This document shows, one piece after another, positions 36,223-44,172 of a DNA stretch of 64,000 nt. Every line of letters starts with the position of its first letter. Positions within the stretch are counted from its first letter, which is position 1. Location of the stretch: the NCBI RefSeq assembly GCF_001045455.1, contig NZ_LFNE01000006.1, positions 124,001 to 188,000 on the forward strand, given 5' to 3'. Below the pieces are notes generated by a model. That model was not told where the DNA came from. It was given only the letters and a program-made list of their open reading frames with translations, and made no database searches. Both the position numbers and the translations under genes were made by a program. The stretch is from Chryseobacterium sp. FH2 (GTDB taxonomy: Bacteria; Bacteroidota; Bacteroidia; Flavobacteriales; Weeksellaceae).

Positions 36223-37173
36223 ATGAACGACCATTATCTAAAAAAACTCGACAGAGTAACGGCTATTCTTACGCAACTGCAATCAAAACCGATTGTGAGG
36301 GCTCAGGATTTGGCTGCAAAATTTGATGTCAGTATCAGAACAATTTACCGTGATGTGAAAACATTAGAAAATGCCGGAATTCCTATCGTTGGGGAAGCGG
36401 GAAGCGGATATTCCCTGATGGACGGTTACAGACTTCCACCTGTAATGTTCACAAAAGAAGAAGTATTGAGTTTTATCACTGCCGAAAAACTTATGCAGAA
36501 GTTTTTACATCAAAGTTTAGGAAATCATTATCAGTCGGCAATGGAAAAGGTACGTTCTGTATTAAAATATTCGGATAAGAATCTAATTCAGAATATTGAA
36601 AAACAGATCGATGTTTACAATTATCATCCTAAAACAGAAGATAATATACAGAATATCATTCCCATTATCCTCGAAAGTATTGCAGAAAAGAAACAGTTAC
36701 ATATTGAATATAAAACCATTGATGCAAAAATTTCTACAAGAATCATTGAAGTTGTTGGTGTATTTTTTGAATTTAATTATTGGTATATCATGGCTTTTTG
36801 TATGATGAGGAAAGATTTCAGGCAATTTCGGATAGATAGAATCCTTCAGATTTTTAAGACTCAAAATCCTTTTTTGCAGGAATATGGGCAAATCAATGAT
36901 TACAGGCAAAATCCCAACGGAAATAAAACTAAAGTCAGACTTTTGGTGGAGAAAAAAATCATCGGACATCTTGTTAATTCAAAGAAATATTATGGTTTGA
37001 TTGAAGAAATTGAAAGAGAAGATGGTTTCGAATTAATCTTTGAAACAGATTGGATCAAAGAAGGATTTCCACGCTGGTTAATTACTTTTGCTGATTTTGC
37101 TGAGGTTCTGGAACCCCAATCTTTAAAAGATAGTCTCAGAAGTTTGCTTGAAACTATATCAAAGAAGTACTGA
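36223..37173 (+). CDS. HTH-WYL domain transcriptional regulator (YafY-like)
   Basis: A 316-residue cytoplasmic DNA-binding protein. N-terminal winged helix (about 1-60): LDRVTAILTQLQSKPIVRAQ, then ARFDVS-type recognition AKFDVSIRTIYRDVKTLENA and GIPIVGEAGSGYSL. A WYL domain follows (about 140-225), with FNYWYIMAFCMMRKDFRQFR holding the aromatic ligand-binding residues and DRI. A WCX-type C-terminal extension (about 235-316) is present. WYL regulators respond to nucleotides or nucleic acid. The dinB-like gene on the opposite strand downstream has an inverted repeat in its promoter that could be the operator; this is inference. Confidence 0.9.
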   Translation: MNDHYLKKLDRVTAILTQLQSKPIVRAQDLAAKFDVSIRTIYRDVKTLENAGIPIVGEAGSGYSLMDGYRLPPVMFTKEEVLSFITAEKLMQKFLHQSLGNHYQSAMEKVRSVLKYSDKNLIQNIEKQIDVYNYHPKTEDNIQNIIPIILESIAEKKQLHIEYKTIDAKISTRIIEVVGVFFEFNYWYIMAFCMMRKDFRQFRIDRILQIFKTQNPFLQEYGQINDYRQNPNGNKTKVRLLVEKKIIGHLVNSKKYYGLIEEIEREDGFELIFETDWIKEGFPRWLITFADFAEVLEPQSLKDSLRSLLETISKKY

Positions 37174-37202
37174 GAAATATTCTTCAAACTGAATACAAAA
37201 CG

Positions 37203-37235
37203 AAAGCTTTCAGAAATTCTGAAAGCTTTTTTGTT
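37203..37235. terminator. Bidirectional terminator between WYL regulator and DinB gene
   Basis: AAAGCTTTCAGAA (37203-37215) pairs with TTCTGAAAGCTTT (37217-37229) and is followed by T-rich sequence, between convergent genes. Confidence 0.85.
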
Positions 37236-37301
37236 TGGAAATGATTGAGTTTGTGTTATTTTGAATCAGAAATTTTAGTCTCCATAAAGGCATTAAAGAT
37301 C

Positions 37302-37793
37302 CTAAAATCTCTCCCAAAAAAAAGGGGGCTCGATTCCTAAAGCTCTTAAATAAACGTATCCCTGCCCACGATGATGTATTTCATTATCAACGAAATACAG
37401 AATATTCTGATAAACAGGAAATTCATATTGACCGAATAAATTGAAGGTTTCCTGCAAACGCTCTTCAGAAATTTGACTAAAATAATCGTTAATTGTTTTT
37501 GTTTCTTCATCCCATTTTTTTAGGATGTCTTCTTTTGTTTTTGGGTTAAAAGCCTCTTCGTTGTAAGCTTCCATATTCCTGTCCACAATTCCTTTCAAAG
37601 CAGGACCTCCGATGCTGATTAACTCAATGGCCAATTTTGCAAAAGGTCTCATTCCGCCCACGGAAAAATCGAATAATTGTTTCTCAGGAAAAGCTTCAAT
37701 TACTCTTCTTGTCAGATTTCTATGGCCTTGCCAATGTTCTAATAATTGTTCAGAGCTCATGAATTGTTTTGTGATTGTTGCTGTTGTTGACAT
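37302..37793 (-). CDS. DinB-family protein
   Basis: A 163-residue four-helix-bundle protein of the DinB/YfiT metal-dependent group. The N-terminal helix SSEQLLEHWQGHRNLTRRVI (His at about residue 19) and the C-terminal ILYFVDNEIHHRGQGYVYLR (two His) supply the three metal-binding histidines. Members act as thiol transferases or are damage-inducible and of unknown role. Convergent with a WYL regulator. The promoter has a TGACAA-TTGTCA inverted repeat (37844-37859). Confidence 0.82.
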   Translation of the reverse strand: MSTTATITKQFMSSEQLLEHWQGHRNLTRRVIEAFPEKQLFDFSVGGMRPFAKLAIELISIGGPALKGIVDRNMEAYNEEAFNPKTKEDILKKWDEETKTINDYFSQISEERLQETFNLFGQYEFPVYQNILYFVDNEIHHRGQGYVYLRALGIEPPFFWERF

Positions 37794-37824
37794 AACTTAT
37801 ATGTTTTAAGTGTTATTGTTGATA

Positions 37825-37859
37825 CAAAGATATAACAGGGTTATGACAACAGTTTGTCA
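37825..37859 (-). promoter_or_regulatory. dinB-like promoter with candidate operator
   Basis: On the minus strand TATCTTTG (37825-37832) is a -7 element, 32 bp before the start codon. TGACAA (37844-37849) and TTGTCA (37854-37859), separated by 4 bp, form an inverted repeat at the expected -33 position, where a bound protein would block polymerase. The WYL regulator gene encoded 650 bp away is a candidate ligand. Confidence 0.55.
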
Positions 37860-37976
37860 GCAGTATTTTCAAGTTGAAAAAAATATTTTATTTCTTTACC
37901 AAAATATCTGGGAGTATTTTTCCGTTAGAGTATGGAATGAATTAATAAAAACTGTAAATTGTCTAGAAATTACCTC

Positions 37977-38561
37977 ATGAAGAAGATTATATTGCCGATT
38001 GTTACTATATTTTTATTGATATCATGTAATAAAATTGAAGAAAAAATAGACCAGACTGTTCAGAAAACTGCCGAAACTGTTCAAAAGAAAGCTCAGGAAG
38101 TGGCAGAAGAAACCGTCACAAAAGCAGTCAGTGAATCAATAAATTCCCTTACCAATTCTGAGGATGTACAGTTTAATCAGGTTTTCCCGGGTTCGGTTAA
38201 AAATATAATTACTGAAGAAAAAGGGAAAAAATTTAAGTTTCCGAATGGCTCAGAGGGCTTTATTTTCAAATATAAAGCTGATAAAACGGTTTTAATTCCT
38301 TTTCTGGAAAGCCTGGCTTCAAGTGATGAAAGCAAATCAGATAAATCTGCCCGGAAAATTAACGGTCAAAGCATTATTGACAAAATAAGTTTCATAGAAA
38401 AATTTCTTCCTGAAAATATAGTGGATTCCAGCTTTCTGGAAGATGTTAAAAATGATAAAAGTATTGAATATTACAAATTGAAAAGATTTCCAAATAACAG
38501 TACAATTATCTACAATCCCAAGAACCAGACCGTATTACAGTACGTGGAGGTAAATAAATAA
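37977..38561 (+). CDS. Lipoprotein of unknown function with coiled-coil N-terminus
   Basis: A 194-residue lipoprotein: MKKIILPIVTIFLLISC gives a signal peptide and lipobox (LISC, Cys at about 17). Residues 18-60 form a charged heptad-like helix (EEKIDQTVQKTAETVQKKAQ and on), then a globular part with FPNGSEGFIFKYK and FPNNSTIIYNPKNQTVLQY. No known family recognised. The frame extends to a TTG at 37959, but the ATG starts the signal peptide cleanly. A terminator follows. Confidence 0.72.
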   Translation: MKKIILPIVTIFLLISCNKIEEKIDQTVQKTAETVQKKAQEVAEETVTKAVSESINSLTNSEDVQFNQVFPGSVKNIITEEKGKKFKFPNGSEGFIFKYKADKTVLIPFLESLASSDESKSDKSARKINGQSIIDKISFIEKFLPENIVDSSFLEDVKNDKSIEYYKLKRFPNNSTIIYNPKNQTVLQYVEVNK

Positions 38562-38570
38562 TTTGAGAAG

Positions 38571-38600
38571 ATGACTGGTTTTTACCGGTCATTTTTTGTT
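38571..38600 (+). terminator. Terminator after the lipoprotein gene
   Basis: ATGACTGGT (38571-38579) pairs with ACCGGTCAT (38584-38592), one G-T pair, followed by a T run. Confidence 0.75.
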
Positions 38601-38696
38601 TTTTACCGGACTGCTCATCATTAGCAAAGTTTCTCAGAACAGTTACCCACATCTAAAAGATTTGTAAACCTTATGAGAAAAAAGTATTTTAGTAGT

Positions 38697-39266
38697 ATGA
38701 AAATTTATACTAAAACAGGAGATAAAGGTCAAACTGCATTATATGGAGGAACAAGGGTTTCGAAAGCAAGTGCAAGAGTTGACAGCTACGGAAATATAGA
38801 TGAGCTCAACTCGTTTATAGGAATTTCAAAAAGTCATATTGAGGATGAGGAAGTTTTAAAACAATTAAAAAAAATTCAGTTTGATTTATTCACAGTAGGT
38901 TCGGAAGCCGCGACTCCGGTTGATAAATTAATGTTGGCAAACGGAAAATCCCGTCTTCCATTAGTTATTTCCGAAACTGAAATCGAGGAATTAGAACATT
39001 GGATGGATGCTTTTGATGAAAAATTAGAGCCTCTTCAATATTTTATCCTTCCAGGGGGCGGAAAACCGGCAACTTTTTTACATGCAGCAAGAACAATTTG
39101 CAGAAGAGCAGAACGTTCTTTGGTTTTCCTAAATGAATCAGAAGAAGTTCGCCCTGAGTTGATTAAATATCTAAACAGGCTTTCAGATTATCTTTTTGTT
39201 TTGGCAAGATACATTTCTAAAATCAACGACGAACCGGAAGAATACTGGAATCCTAATGAAAGATAA
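38697..39266 (+). CDS. Cob(I)yrinic acid a,c-diamide adenosyltransferase (PduO type)
   Basis: A 189-residue enzyme that makes adenosylcobalamin from cob(I)alamin and ATP. MKIYTKTGDKGQTALYGG is the PduO-type ATP-binding front, YGNIDELNSFIG follows at about 33-44, and ARTICRRAERSLVFL with Arg residues at about 130-144 plus YLNRLSDYLFVLARY completes the fold. The frame extends to an ATG at 38673, but MKIYTKTGDKG is the conserved start. It overlaps the next gene by 11 bp. No cobalamin riboswitch was found upstream. Confidence 0.9.
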   Translation: MKIYTKTGDKGQTALYGGTRVSKASARVDSYGNIDELNSFIGISKSHIEDEEVLKQLKKIQFDLFTVGSEAATPVDKLMLANGKSRLPLVISETEIEELEHWMDAFDEKLEPLQYFILPGGGKPATFLHAARTICRRAERSLVFLNESEEVRPELIKYLNRLSDYLFVLARYISKINDEPEEYWNPNER

Positions 39267-39885
39267 AGCATTACTTTTTATCAATGGTGATCCCCCCACA
39301 TCTTTTCCAAATCTTGAAAATTATGGTTTGATCGCCTGTACAGACGGCGCCTTTCATTACCTGAAACATCTTGATTTTCCTTTGAATAAACTGGATTTTA
39401 TTTCCGGTGATTTTGATTCGCATTCTGGTAAGGATGAAAATATTTATGATGAAAAATTCATTTATACTCCTGATCAGGACAAAACAGACTTTCATAAGGC
39501 TCTGGAAATTATTGTAGAAAAAGGGTTTAAAAGCGTTGATGTTTTAGGAGGAAGTGGGGGTGAGCAGGATCACTTTTTAGGAAACCTTACCGTGGCTTTT
39601 GGTTTTAAAAATAAATTAGGCATAAAGTTTTATGATGAATTTTCTGAATATTATTTTGTTCCGAAAAATATTATTGTAAAAAATGTAAAAGATAAAATGG
39701 TTTCATTATATCCATTTCCTTTGGTTGAAAATATTACAACGAAAGGTTTAAACTGGTCATTAACTAATGGGAATTTAAGTATTACTTCAAGAATTGGAAC
39801 CAGAAATTTTGCCGTTGAAGATAAGATTTCTATTGCATATGAAAAAGGAGATTTACTGATTTTTGTTGGAAAAAAATATCTGTAA
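39256..39885 (+). CDS. Thiamine diphosphokinase (thiamine pyrophosphokinase)
   Basis: A 209-residue enzyme turning thiamine into thiamine diphosphate with ATP. CTDGAFHYLKHL (about 25-36), FISGDFDSHSG (about 48-58), TPDQDKTDFHKALE (about 69-82) and DVLGGSGGEQDHFLGNLTV (about 93-111) are the four conserved acidic motifs. A C-terminal ThiN-type beta domain closes it. The start ATG at 39256 overlaps the upstream adenosyltransferase by 11 bp; the frame also runs back to 39196 but that part encodes no family sequence. Cofactor genes of B12 and B1 are translationally coupled. Confidence 0.9.
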   Translation: MKDKALLFINGDPPTSFPNLENYGLIACTDGAFHYLKHLDFPLNKLDFISGDFDSHSGKDENIYDEKFIYTPDQDKTDFHKALEIIVEKGFKSVDVLGGSGGEQDHFLGNLTVAFGFKNKLGIKFYDEFSEYYFVPKNIIVKNVKDKMVSLYPFPLVENITTKGLNWSLTNGNLSITSRIGTRNFAVEDKISIAYEKGDLLIFVGKKYL

Positions 39886-39958
39886 ATTGAGAGGGAGAAT
39901 AACAAAGTTAAAGGCAGATATATATATAAATTAGTAAAACCTGTAGGAAATAAAAAAA

Positions 39959-40834
39959 TTGAAAAACTTAATTAAAATATCATTACTTTTCATCTCATTA
40001 CTCTGTATGTTCTCCTGCAGAATACAGAGTTTTTCCACACCTGAATATGGTAAAAATGAATCAGAAGAACAGCTTAAAATAAGAAAAGTTCATAATTTCC
40101 GAGCTGTTGAAAATATTAAAAATATTGACGGAAGAATTTTAAAAAAAGGCAGATTTTACAGAAGCGGACATCTTCATAAGCTTAAGGAGAAATCTTTTGA
40201 TAAACTGGAAAAATTAGGGATCAGAGAAGTTATTGATTTGAGGAACTCAAAGGAAATTTCTCAAAAACCGGATCATCTTCCGGTTGATATTATTTATAAA
40301 AATTATTCTGCATTTGAGGATGAAGGCGACCAATTGGATCAGGCTAAAAAGCTGGTTTTAAAAGGAAAAGTAACCGGTTCTGATGCCAATAAACGGATGC
40401 TGGATTTTTATAAGGATTATGTAACGGAAAATCCCGGAATCATCAAGAAAATTATCACTGAAATTTTAGAGTCAGACCAGCCTGTTTTATATCATTGCAC
40501 TGCCGGAAAAGACAGGACGGGAATCACAACAGCATTGATTTTAACGATTTTAAAATTTGATAAAGAGACTATTTATAATGATTATCTTTTATCAAATAAT
40601 TATCGAGAAAAATTAGTTGGTAAAAGACTTAATCTTGCCCATAATTTGCATTTTGTTTATCCTAAAATGGATATAAAAGTACTGGAAAAATTGAGTTGGA
40701 TAGAAACAGCGTATCTTGATGCCGCTTTTGATGAAATCAATAAAAAATATGGTTCAACTGATACTTATATTCAAGAGGTTTTGGGTATTTCTGAGGATAA
40801 AAGACAAGAATATATTGAGAAGTTCACGTATTGA
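39959..40834 (+). CDS. Protein-tyrosine/dual-specificity-type phosphatase, predicted lipoprotein
   Basis: A 291-residue protein starting at TTG 39959. MKNLIKISLLFISLLCMFSC is a signal peptide with a lipobox-like MFSC (Cys20). The domain (about 44-270) has HNFRAVENIKNIDGR, GRFYRSGHLHKL and IREVIDLRNSKEI, the P-loop YHCTAGKDRTGITTALIL (Cys180, Arg186), the CX5R nucleophile loop of tyrosine phosphatases, resembling the IphP/LpdA family. An outer-surface or periplasmic location is likely, so substrates may be lipid or secreted phospho-molecules. No partner genes are adjacent. Confidence 0.85.
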   Translation: MKNLIKISLLFISLLCMFSCRIQSFSTPEYGKNESEEQLKIRKVHNFRAVENIKNIDGRILKKGRFYRSGHLHKLKEKSFDKLEKLGIREVIDLRNSKEISQKPDHLPVDIIYKNYSAFEDEGDQLDQAKKLVLKGKVTGSDANKRMLDFYKDYVTENPGIIKKIITEILESDQPVLYHCTAGKDRTGITTALILTILKFDKETIYNDYLLSNNYREKLVGKRLNLAHNLHFVYPKMDIKVLEKLSWIETAYLDAAFDEINKKYGSTDTYIQEVLGISEDKRQEYIEKFTY

Positions 40835-40943
40835 TAATCTCAATGTATTTTTACTGGAAAACACTTGAAAATTTATAATAAATTTAACGCTAAAAAATCA
40901 AACTTTTTTAGCAATTTTGCATTCTTAATTCACTTGTTTAGAA

Positions 40944-42338
40944 ATGAAAATAAAATACTCGGAACTTATTGATCAGACATTATATTTTCCTACTGAGGAA
41001 TTTAATGTTTCTGAGAACAATTTGTTATTTCACGACATTCCGTTGATGGATGTTGTTGAAAAGTTTGGCACCCCGCTAAAAATCAGCTACCTGCCAAGAA
41101 TTTCTCAAAATATCCAGAAAGCCAAAAGCTGGTTTAAGGAAGCATTTGAGAAAACCGAATATAAGAAGAATTATAGATATTGCTATTGTACAAAATCAAG
41201 TCATTTTAAATTTGTACTTGAAGAAGCGCTAAAAAATGATATTTCTATAGAAACTTCTTCTGCTTATGATATGGATATCGTAAAATCTCTTTATGAAAGC
41301 GGAAAAGTAGATAAAGATATTGAGGTAATCTGTAATGGTTTCAAAACTGATGATTATTTGGCCAACATTTCAGATATGATAAATAATGGTTTTGAAAATA
41401 TTACTCCGATTCTGGATAATTACCGTGAATTGGATAAACTTACCGAAAGCATTGATACCACTTTTGACATCGGAATCAGAATCGCATCTGAAGAAGAGCC
41501 AAAATTCGAATTTTATACTTCAAGATTAGGAATCGGATATAAAGATATTATTCCCTATTACAGCCAAAAAATTGCTGAGCACCCGAATGCAAGATTGAAG
41601 ATGCTTCACTTCTTCATAAATACGGGGATAAAAGACACAGCGTATTACTGGAATGAATTATACAAATGTCTTCGCGTATACGCCCGTTTGAAAAAAATTG
41701 CCCCCGAAGTAAATTCTTTGAATATCGGTGGTGGTTTTCCTATCAAAACGTCTTTACAGTTTGATTATGATTATCAATATATGGTTGAGGAAATTGTTTC
41801 TCAAATCAAAAAATTCTGCGAAGAAGAAGGAGTAGAAGAGCCTAATATCTATACTGAATTTGGGAGCTTCACTGTAGGTGAGAGTGGTGCAAATATTTAT
41901 AAAATTATTTCTCAAAAACGTCAGAATGACAGAGAAAAGTGGAACATGATTGATTCTTCTTTCATGACTACGCTGCCTGATACCTGGGCGATTTCAAGAC
42001 ACTTCATCATGCTCCCGTTGAACCGTTGGGATGATACTTACGAAAGAGTTTTCCTGGGTGGCCTGACTTGTGATTCAGATGATTACTATAATTCTGAGCA
42101 ACATACGAATGCCATTTATCTGCCGGTTTTCAGTGATACAAAACCTTTATATATCGGTTTTTTTCATACAGGTGCTTATCAGGAAACCATCAGTGGATTT
42201 GGTGGTATTCATCACTGTCTGATGCCTCAGCCGAGACACGTATTAATTCAGAAAGATGAAAACGGGGAACTGCAATATGAGATTTTCCGTGAAAAACAGG
42301 AAGCGGAAGATGTATTGAAACTTTTGGGTTATAAATAA
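40944..42338 (+). CDS. speA: Arginine decarboxylase, PLP fold III
   Basis: A 464-residue fold-III PLP decarboxylase converting arginine to agmatine. YCTKSSHFKFVLEEALKN holds the PLP Lys (Lys84). Further motifs are ETSSAYDMDIVKSL, NIGGGFPIK (phosphate-binding Gly triplet), and GGLTCDSDDYYN (the C-terminal Cys-Asp-Asp typical of this family). It is shorter than E. coli SpeA (658 aa), as usual in Bacteroidetes. An agmatinase gene lies downstream at 43250, completing a putrescine route, with a HAD phosphatase gene on the opposite strand between them. Confidence 0.92.
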   Translation: MKIKYSELIDQTLYFPTEEFNVSENNLLFHDIPLMDVVEKFGTPLKISYLPRISQNIQKAKSWFKEAFEKTEYKKNYRYCYCTKSSHFKFVLEEALKNDISIETSSAYDMDIVKSLYESGKVDKDIEVICNGFKTDDYLANISDMINNGFENITPILDNYRELDKLTESIDTTFDIGIRIASEEEPKFEFYTSRLGIGYKDIIPYYSQKIAEHPNARLKMLHFFINTGIKDTAYYWNELYKCLRVYARLKKIAPEVNSLNIGGGFPIKTSLQFDYDYQYMVEEIVSQIKKFCEEEGVEEPNIYTEFGSFTVGESGANIYKIISQKRQNDREKWNMIDSSFMTTLPDTWAISRHFIMLPLNRWDDTYERVFLGGLTCDSDDYYNSEQHTNAIYLPVFSDTKPLYIGFFHTGAYQETISGFGGIHHCLMPQPRHVLIQKDENGELQYEIFREKQEAEDVLKLLGYK

Positions 42339-42343
42339 AAAAA

Positions 42344-42417
42344 TGTCATTGCGAGGAGCGAAGCGACGAAGCAATCTCAAAATAAAATAGATATTCTTCA
42401 TTTCATTTTGTTTCATT
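42344..42417. repeat. REP-like intergenic repeat pair (head-to-head)
   Basis: The stretch at 42344-42378 (TGTCATTGCGAGGAGC, then GAAGCGACGAAGCAATCTC) is a repeat type found scattered in many bacterial genomes. An inverted, degenerate second copy lies at 42389-42417 (reverse complement begins AATGAAACAAAATGAAATG). Two further loci at 45732-45805 and 47852-47932 have the same arrangement. Confidence 0.75.
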
Positions 42418-42432
42418 AATAAAATACAAAAT

Positions 42433-42459
42433 AAAAGCTCTCAAATTTTGAGAGCTTTT
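42433..42459. terminator. Bidirectional terminator between speA and HAD gene
   Basis: AAAAGCTCTCAAA (42433-42445) pairs with TTTGAGAGCTTTT (42447-42459), with T-rich flanks, between convergent genes. Confidence 0.85.
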
Positions 42460-42463
42460 CTAT

Positions 42464-43123
42464 TTAAAAATATTTTGAAACTTTATCTAATTCAAGTTCG
42501 GTATAATCTGAAACCACAGTGTCTGCTAAGGTATAATCCTGATTCTCAGAATGAAGACTTCTGTATGCCGCGCAGAAAATATTCGCCCTGTATGCCGCCA
42601 AAATTCCATTCGTTGAATCTTCTATAACCATGCAGTTTTCAACAGGCTCGTCGGCCATTTCTGCAGCTAACAAAAAAACTTCAGGATGAGGTTTTGATTC
42701 TTTTAAATCTGCACCGCTTATTTTTCCGCTGAAATATTTTTCTAATCCGAACTTTTCAAAGACCATATTGATTGTAGTCATAGTAGCGGAAGAAGCCAGA
42801 ATTAATGTAATTCCATTTTCATGATAATGCTGAATCAGTTCTCTCACTCCCGGTATCAAATCAAATTCTTCATCATTATAAAAGTAATCCTTAAAGTGAG
42901 ATCTTTTGATAGTTGCGATGTCTTCATGAGTTTTGTTTAAATTAAATTCACTAATCAAAGTGTCGCAAACTCTTTTAGTAGAAGCACCGGTAAAAGATGT
43001 ATATAAATCTTCGGAAACCGCAATTTCCAGTTCGTTGAATGTTTTGAAATAGGCTTTTCTGTGTAATGGTTCTGTATCTACAATTACTCCATCCATATCG
43101 AAAAGAACAGCTTTTAAAGGCAT
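42464..43123 (-). CDS. HAD-family phosphohydrolase (beta-phosphoglucomutase-like)
   Basis: A 219-residue HAD hydrolase with the cap subclass I layout. PLKAVLFDMDGVIVDTEPLH (catalytic Asp pair, about 9-11), then LILASSATMTTI (Ser/Thr motif), KPHPEVFLLAAEM (Lys) and VIEDSTNGILAAYRAN (acidic motif). Closest in style to PGMB or 2-deoxyglucose-6-phosphatase type enzymes; the substrate is unknown. The ATG at 43123 begins the domain (MPLKAV); an in-frame TTG at 43144 is less likely. Divergent from agmatinase. Confidence 0.88.
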   Translation of the reverse strand: MPLKAVLFDMDGVIVDTEPLHRKAYFKTFNELEIAVSEDLYTSFTGASTKRVCDTLISEFNLNKTHEDIATIKRSHFKDYFYNDEEFDLIPGVRELIQHYHENGITLILASSATMTTINMVFEKFGLEKYFSGKISGADLKESKPHPEVFLLAAEMADEPVENCMVIEDSTNGILAAYRANIFCAAYRSLHSENQDYTLADTVVSDYTELELDKVSKYF

Positions 43124-43214
43124 ATTTGAGAGATTTTTATGCAAAATTAAGAAACATTAATTGAAACCCATATTAAAGTAATCATAAAATATTTTTAATG
43201 ACATTAAATTCAAC

Positions 43215-43222
43215 TATCTTTG
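43215..43222 (+). promoter_or_regulatory. -7 promoter element of speB
   Basis: TATCTTTG, 27 bp before the ATG at 43250. Confidence 0.6.
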
Positions 43223-43249
43223 AACCATCAATTTTTTATCATTTAAAAC

Positions 43250-44104
43250 ATGAAAACATACGCAGGAATTCCTGAAGAAAATGCATCATTAGAGAACTCG
43301 AAAGTAATGTTGGTAACAGTTCCTTACGATGGAACCTCAACTTGGGGAAAAGGAGCTGACAAAGGTCCTGAATTATTCCTTGATGCTTCTGAAAATATGG
43401 AGCTTTATGATATCGAAACCCAAACTGAACCTTATCTTGAAGGGGTGTATTTAGCGGGAGAAATTTCCGAAAATTCTTCACCTGAAGCCATGACGGAAGC
43501 GGTTTACCAGAAAACAAAAGAACTTCTGAATAATGATGGGAAATTATTTACCCTTTTCGGTGGTGAACATTCTGTTTCTATTGGTTCGATTCGTGCGGTT
43601 GGTGAGAAATTTGAGAATTTGACCGTTCTTCAATTAGATGCTCACACAGATTTACGTCCTGAATTCCACGGTTCTACTTCTAACCACGCTTGTGCGGTTT
43701 TTGAAGCCAATCAAAAGCATAACTTGGTTCAAGTGGGAATCCGTTCTATGGATATAGAGGAAGCCCAATATTTACCGGAAGGAAGAGTGTTTTTTGCTCA
43801 CGAAATTGCCAATAATGAAAATTGGGTAAATGATGTGTTAGAAAAAGTTTCAGGAAACGTATATATTACCATTGACCTTGATGCTTTTGACCCTTCAATC
43901 GCTCCGTCTACAGGAACTCCTGAGCCTGGTGGTTTACAATGGTATCCGACATTAGAATTATTAAGAAAAGTATTTGAAAAATGTAATGTTGTAGCGTTTG
44001 ATATTGTAGAATTAATGGATTCTCCGATGGCAAAGCCAAGTGCATTCCTGGCTGCGAAGCTATATTACAAAATGCTTGCTTATTATCATATTAATCAAGA
44101 CTAA
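43250..44104 (+). CDS. speB: Agmatinase (ureohydrolase)
   Basis: A 284-residue binuclear-manganese enzyme splitting agmatine into putrescine and urea. Motifs: TVPYDGTSTWGKGADKGP (about 24-41), LFGGEHSVSIGSI (about 101-113), VLQLDAHTDLRPEFHGS (about 124-140), and ITIDLDAFDPSIAPSTGTPE (about 203-222), which give the six metal ligands. Arginase-family members share these, but the decarboxylase upstream points to agmatinase. Confidence 0.92.
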   Translation: MKTYAGIPEENASLENSKVMLVTVPYDGTSTWGKGADKGPELFLDASENMELYDIETQTEPYLEGVYLAGEISENSSPEAMTEAVYQKTKELLNNDGKLFTLFGGEHSVSIGSIRAVGEKFENLTVLQLDAHTDLRPEFHGSTSNHACAVFEANQKHNLVQVGIRSMDIEEAQYLPEGRVFFAHEIANNENWVNDVLEKVSGNVYITIDLDAFDPSIAPSTGTPEPGGLQWYPTLELLRKVFEKCNVVAFDIVELMDSPMAKPSAFLAAKLYYKMLAYYHINQD

Positions 44105-44172
44105 AACTTCGCAAGAATCGGATTTTTTCTGCCAAAAGTTCTTTGGAAATTTGTGAGGTAAAACAAAATGAT

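Noticed and set aside
38562..38696. Cobalamin riboswitch before the adenosyltransferase
   Set aside because: The gap is about 135 bp, mostly a terminator and plain sequence, with no B12-box-like motif.
39196..39255. Upstream extension of the thiamine diphosphokinase frame
   Set aside because: It lies inside the adenosyltransferase gene and encodes no conserved residues; the ATG at 39256 fits the family.
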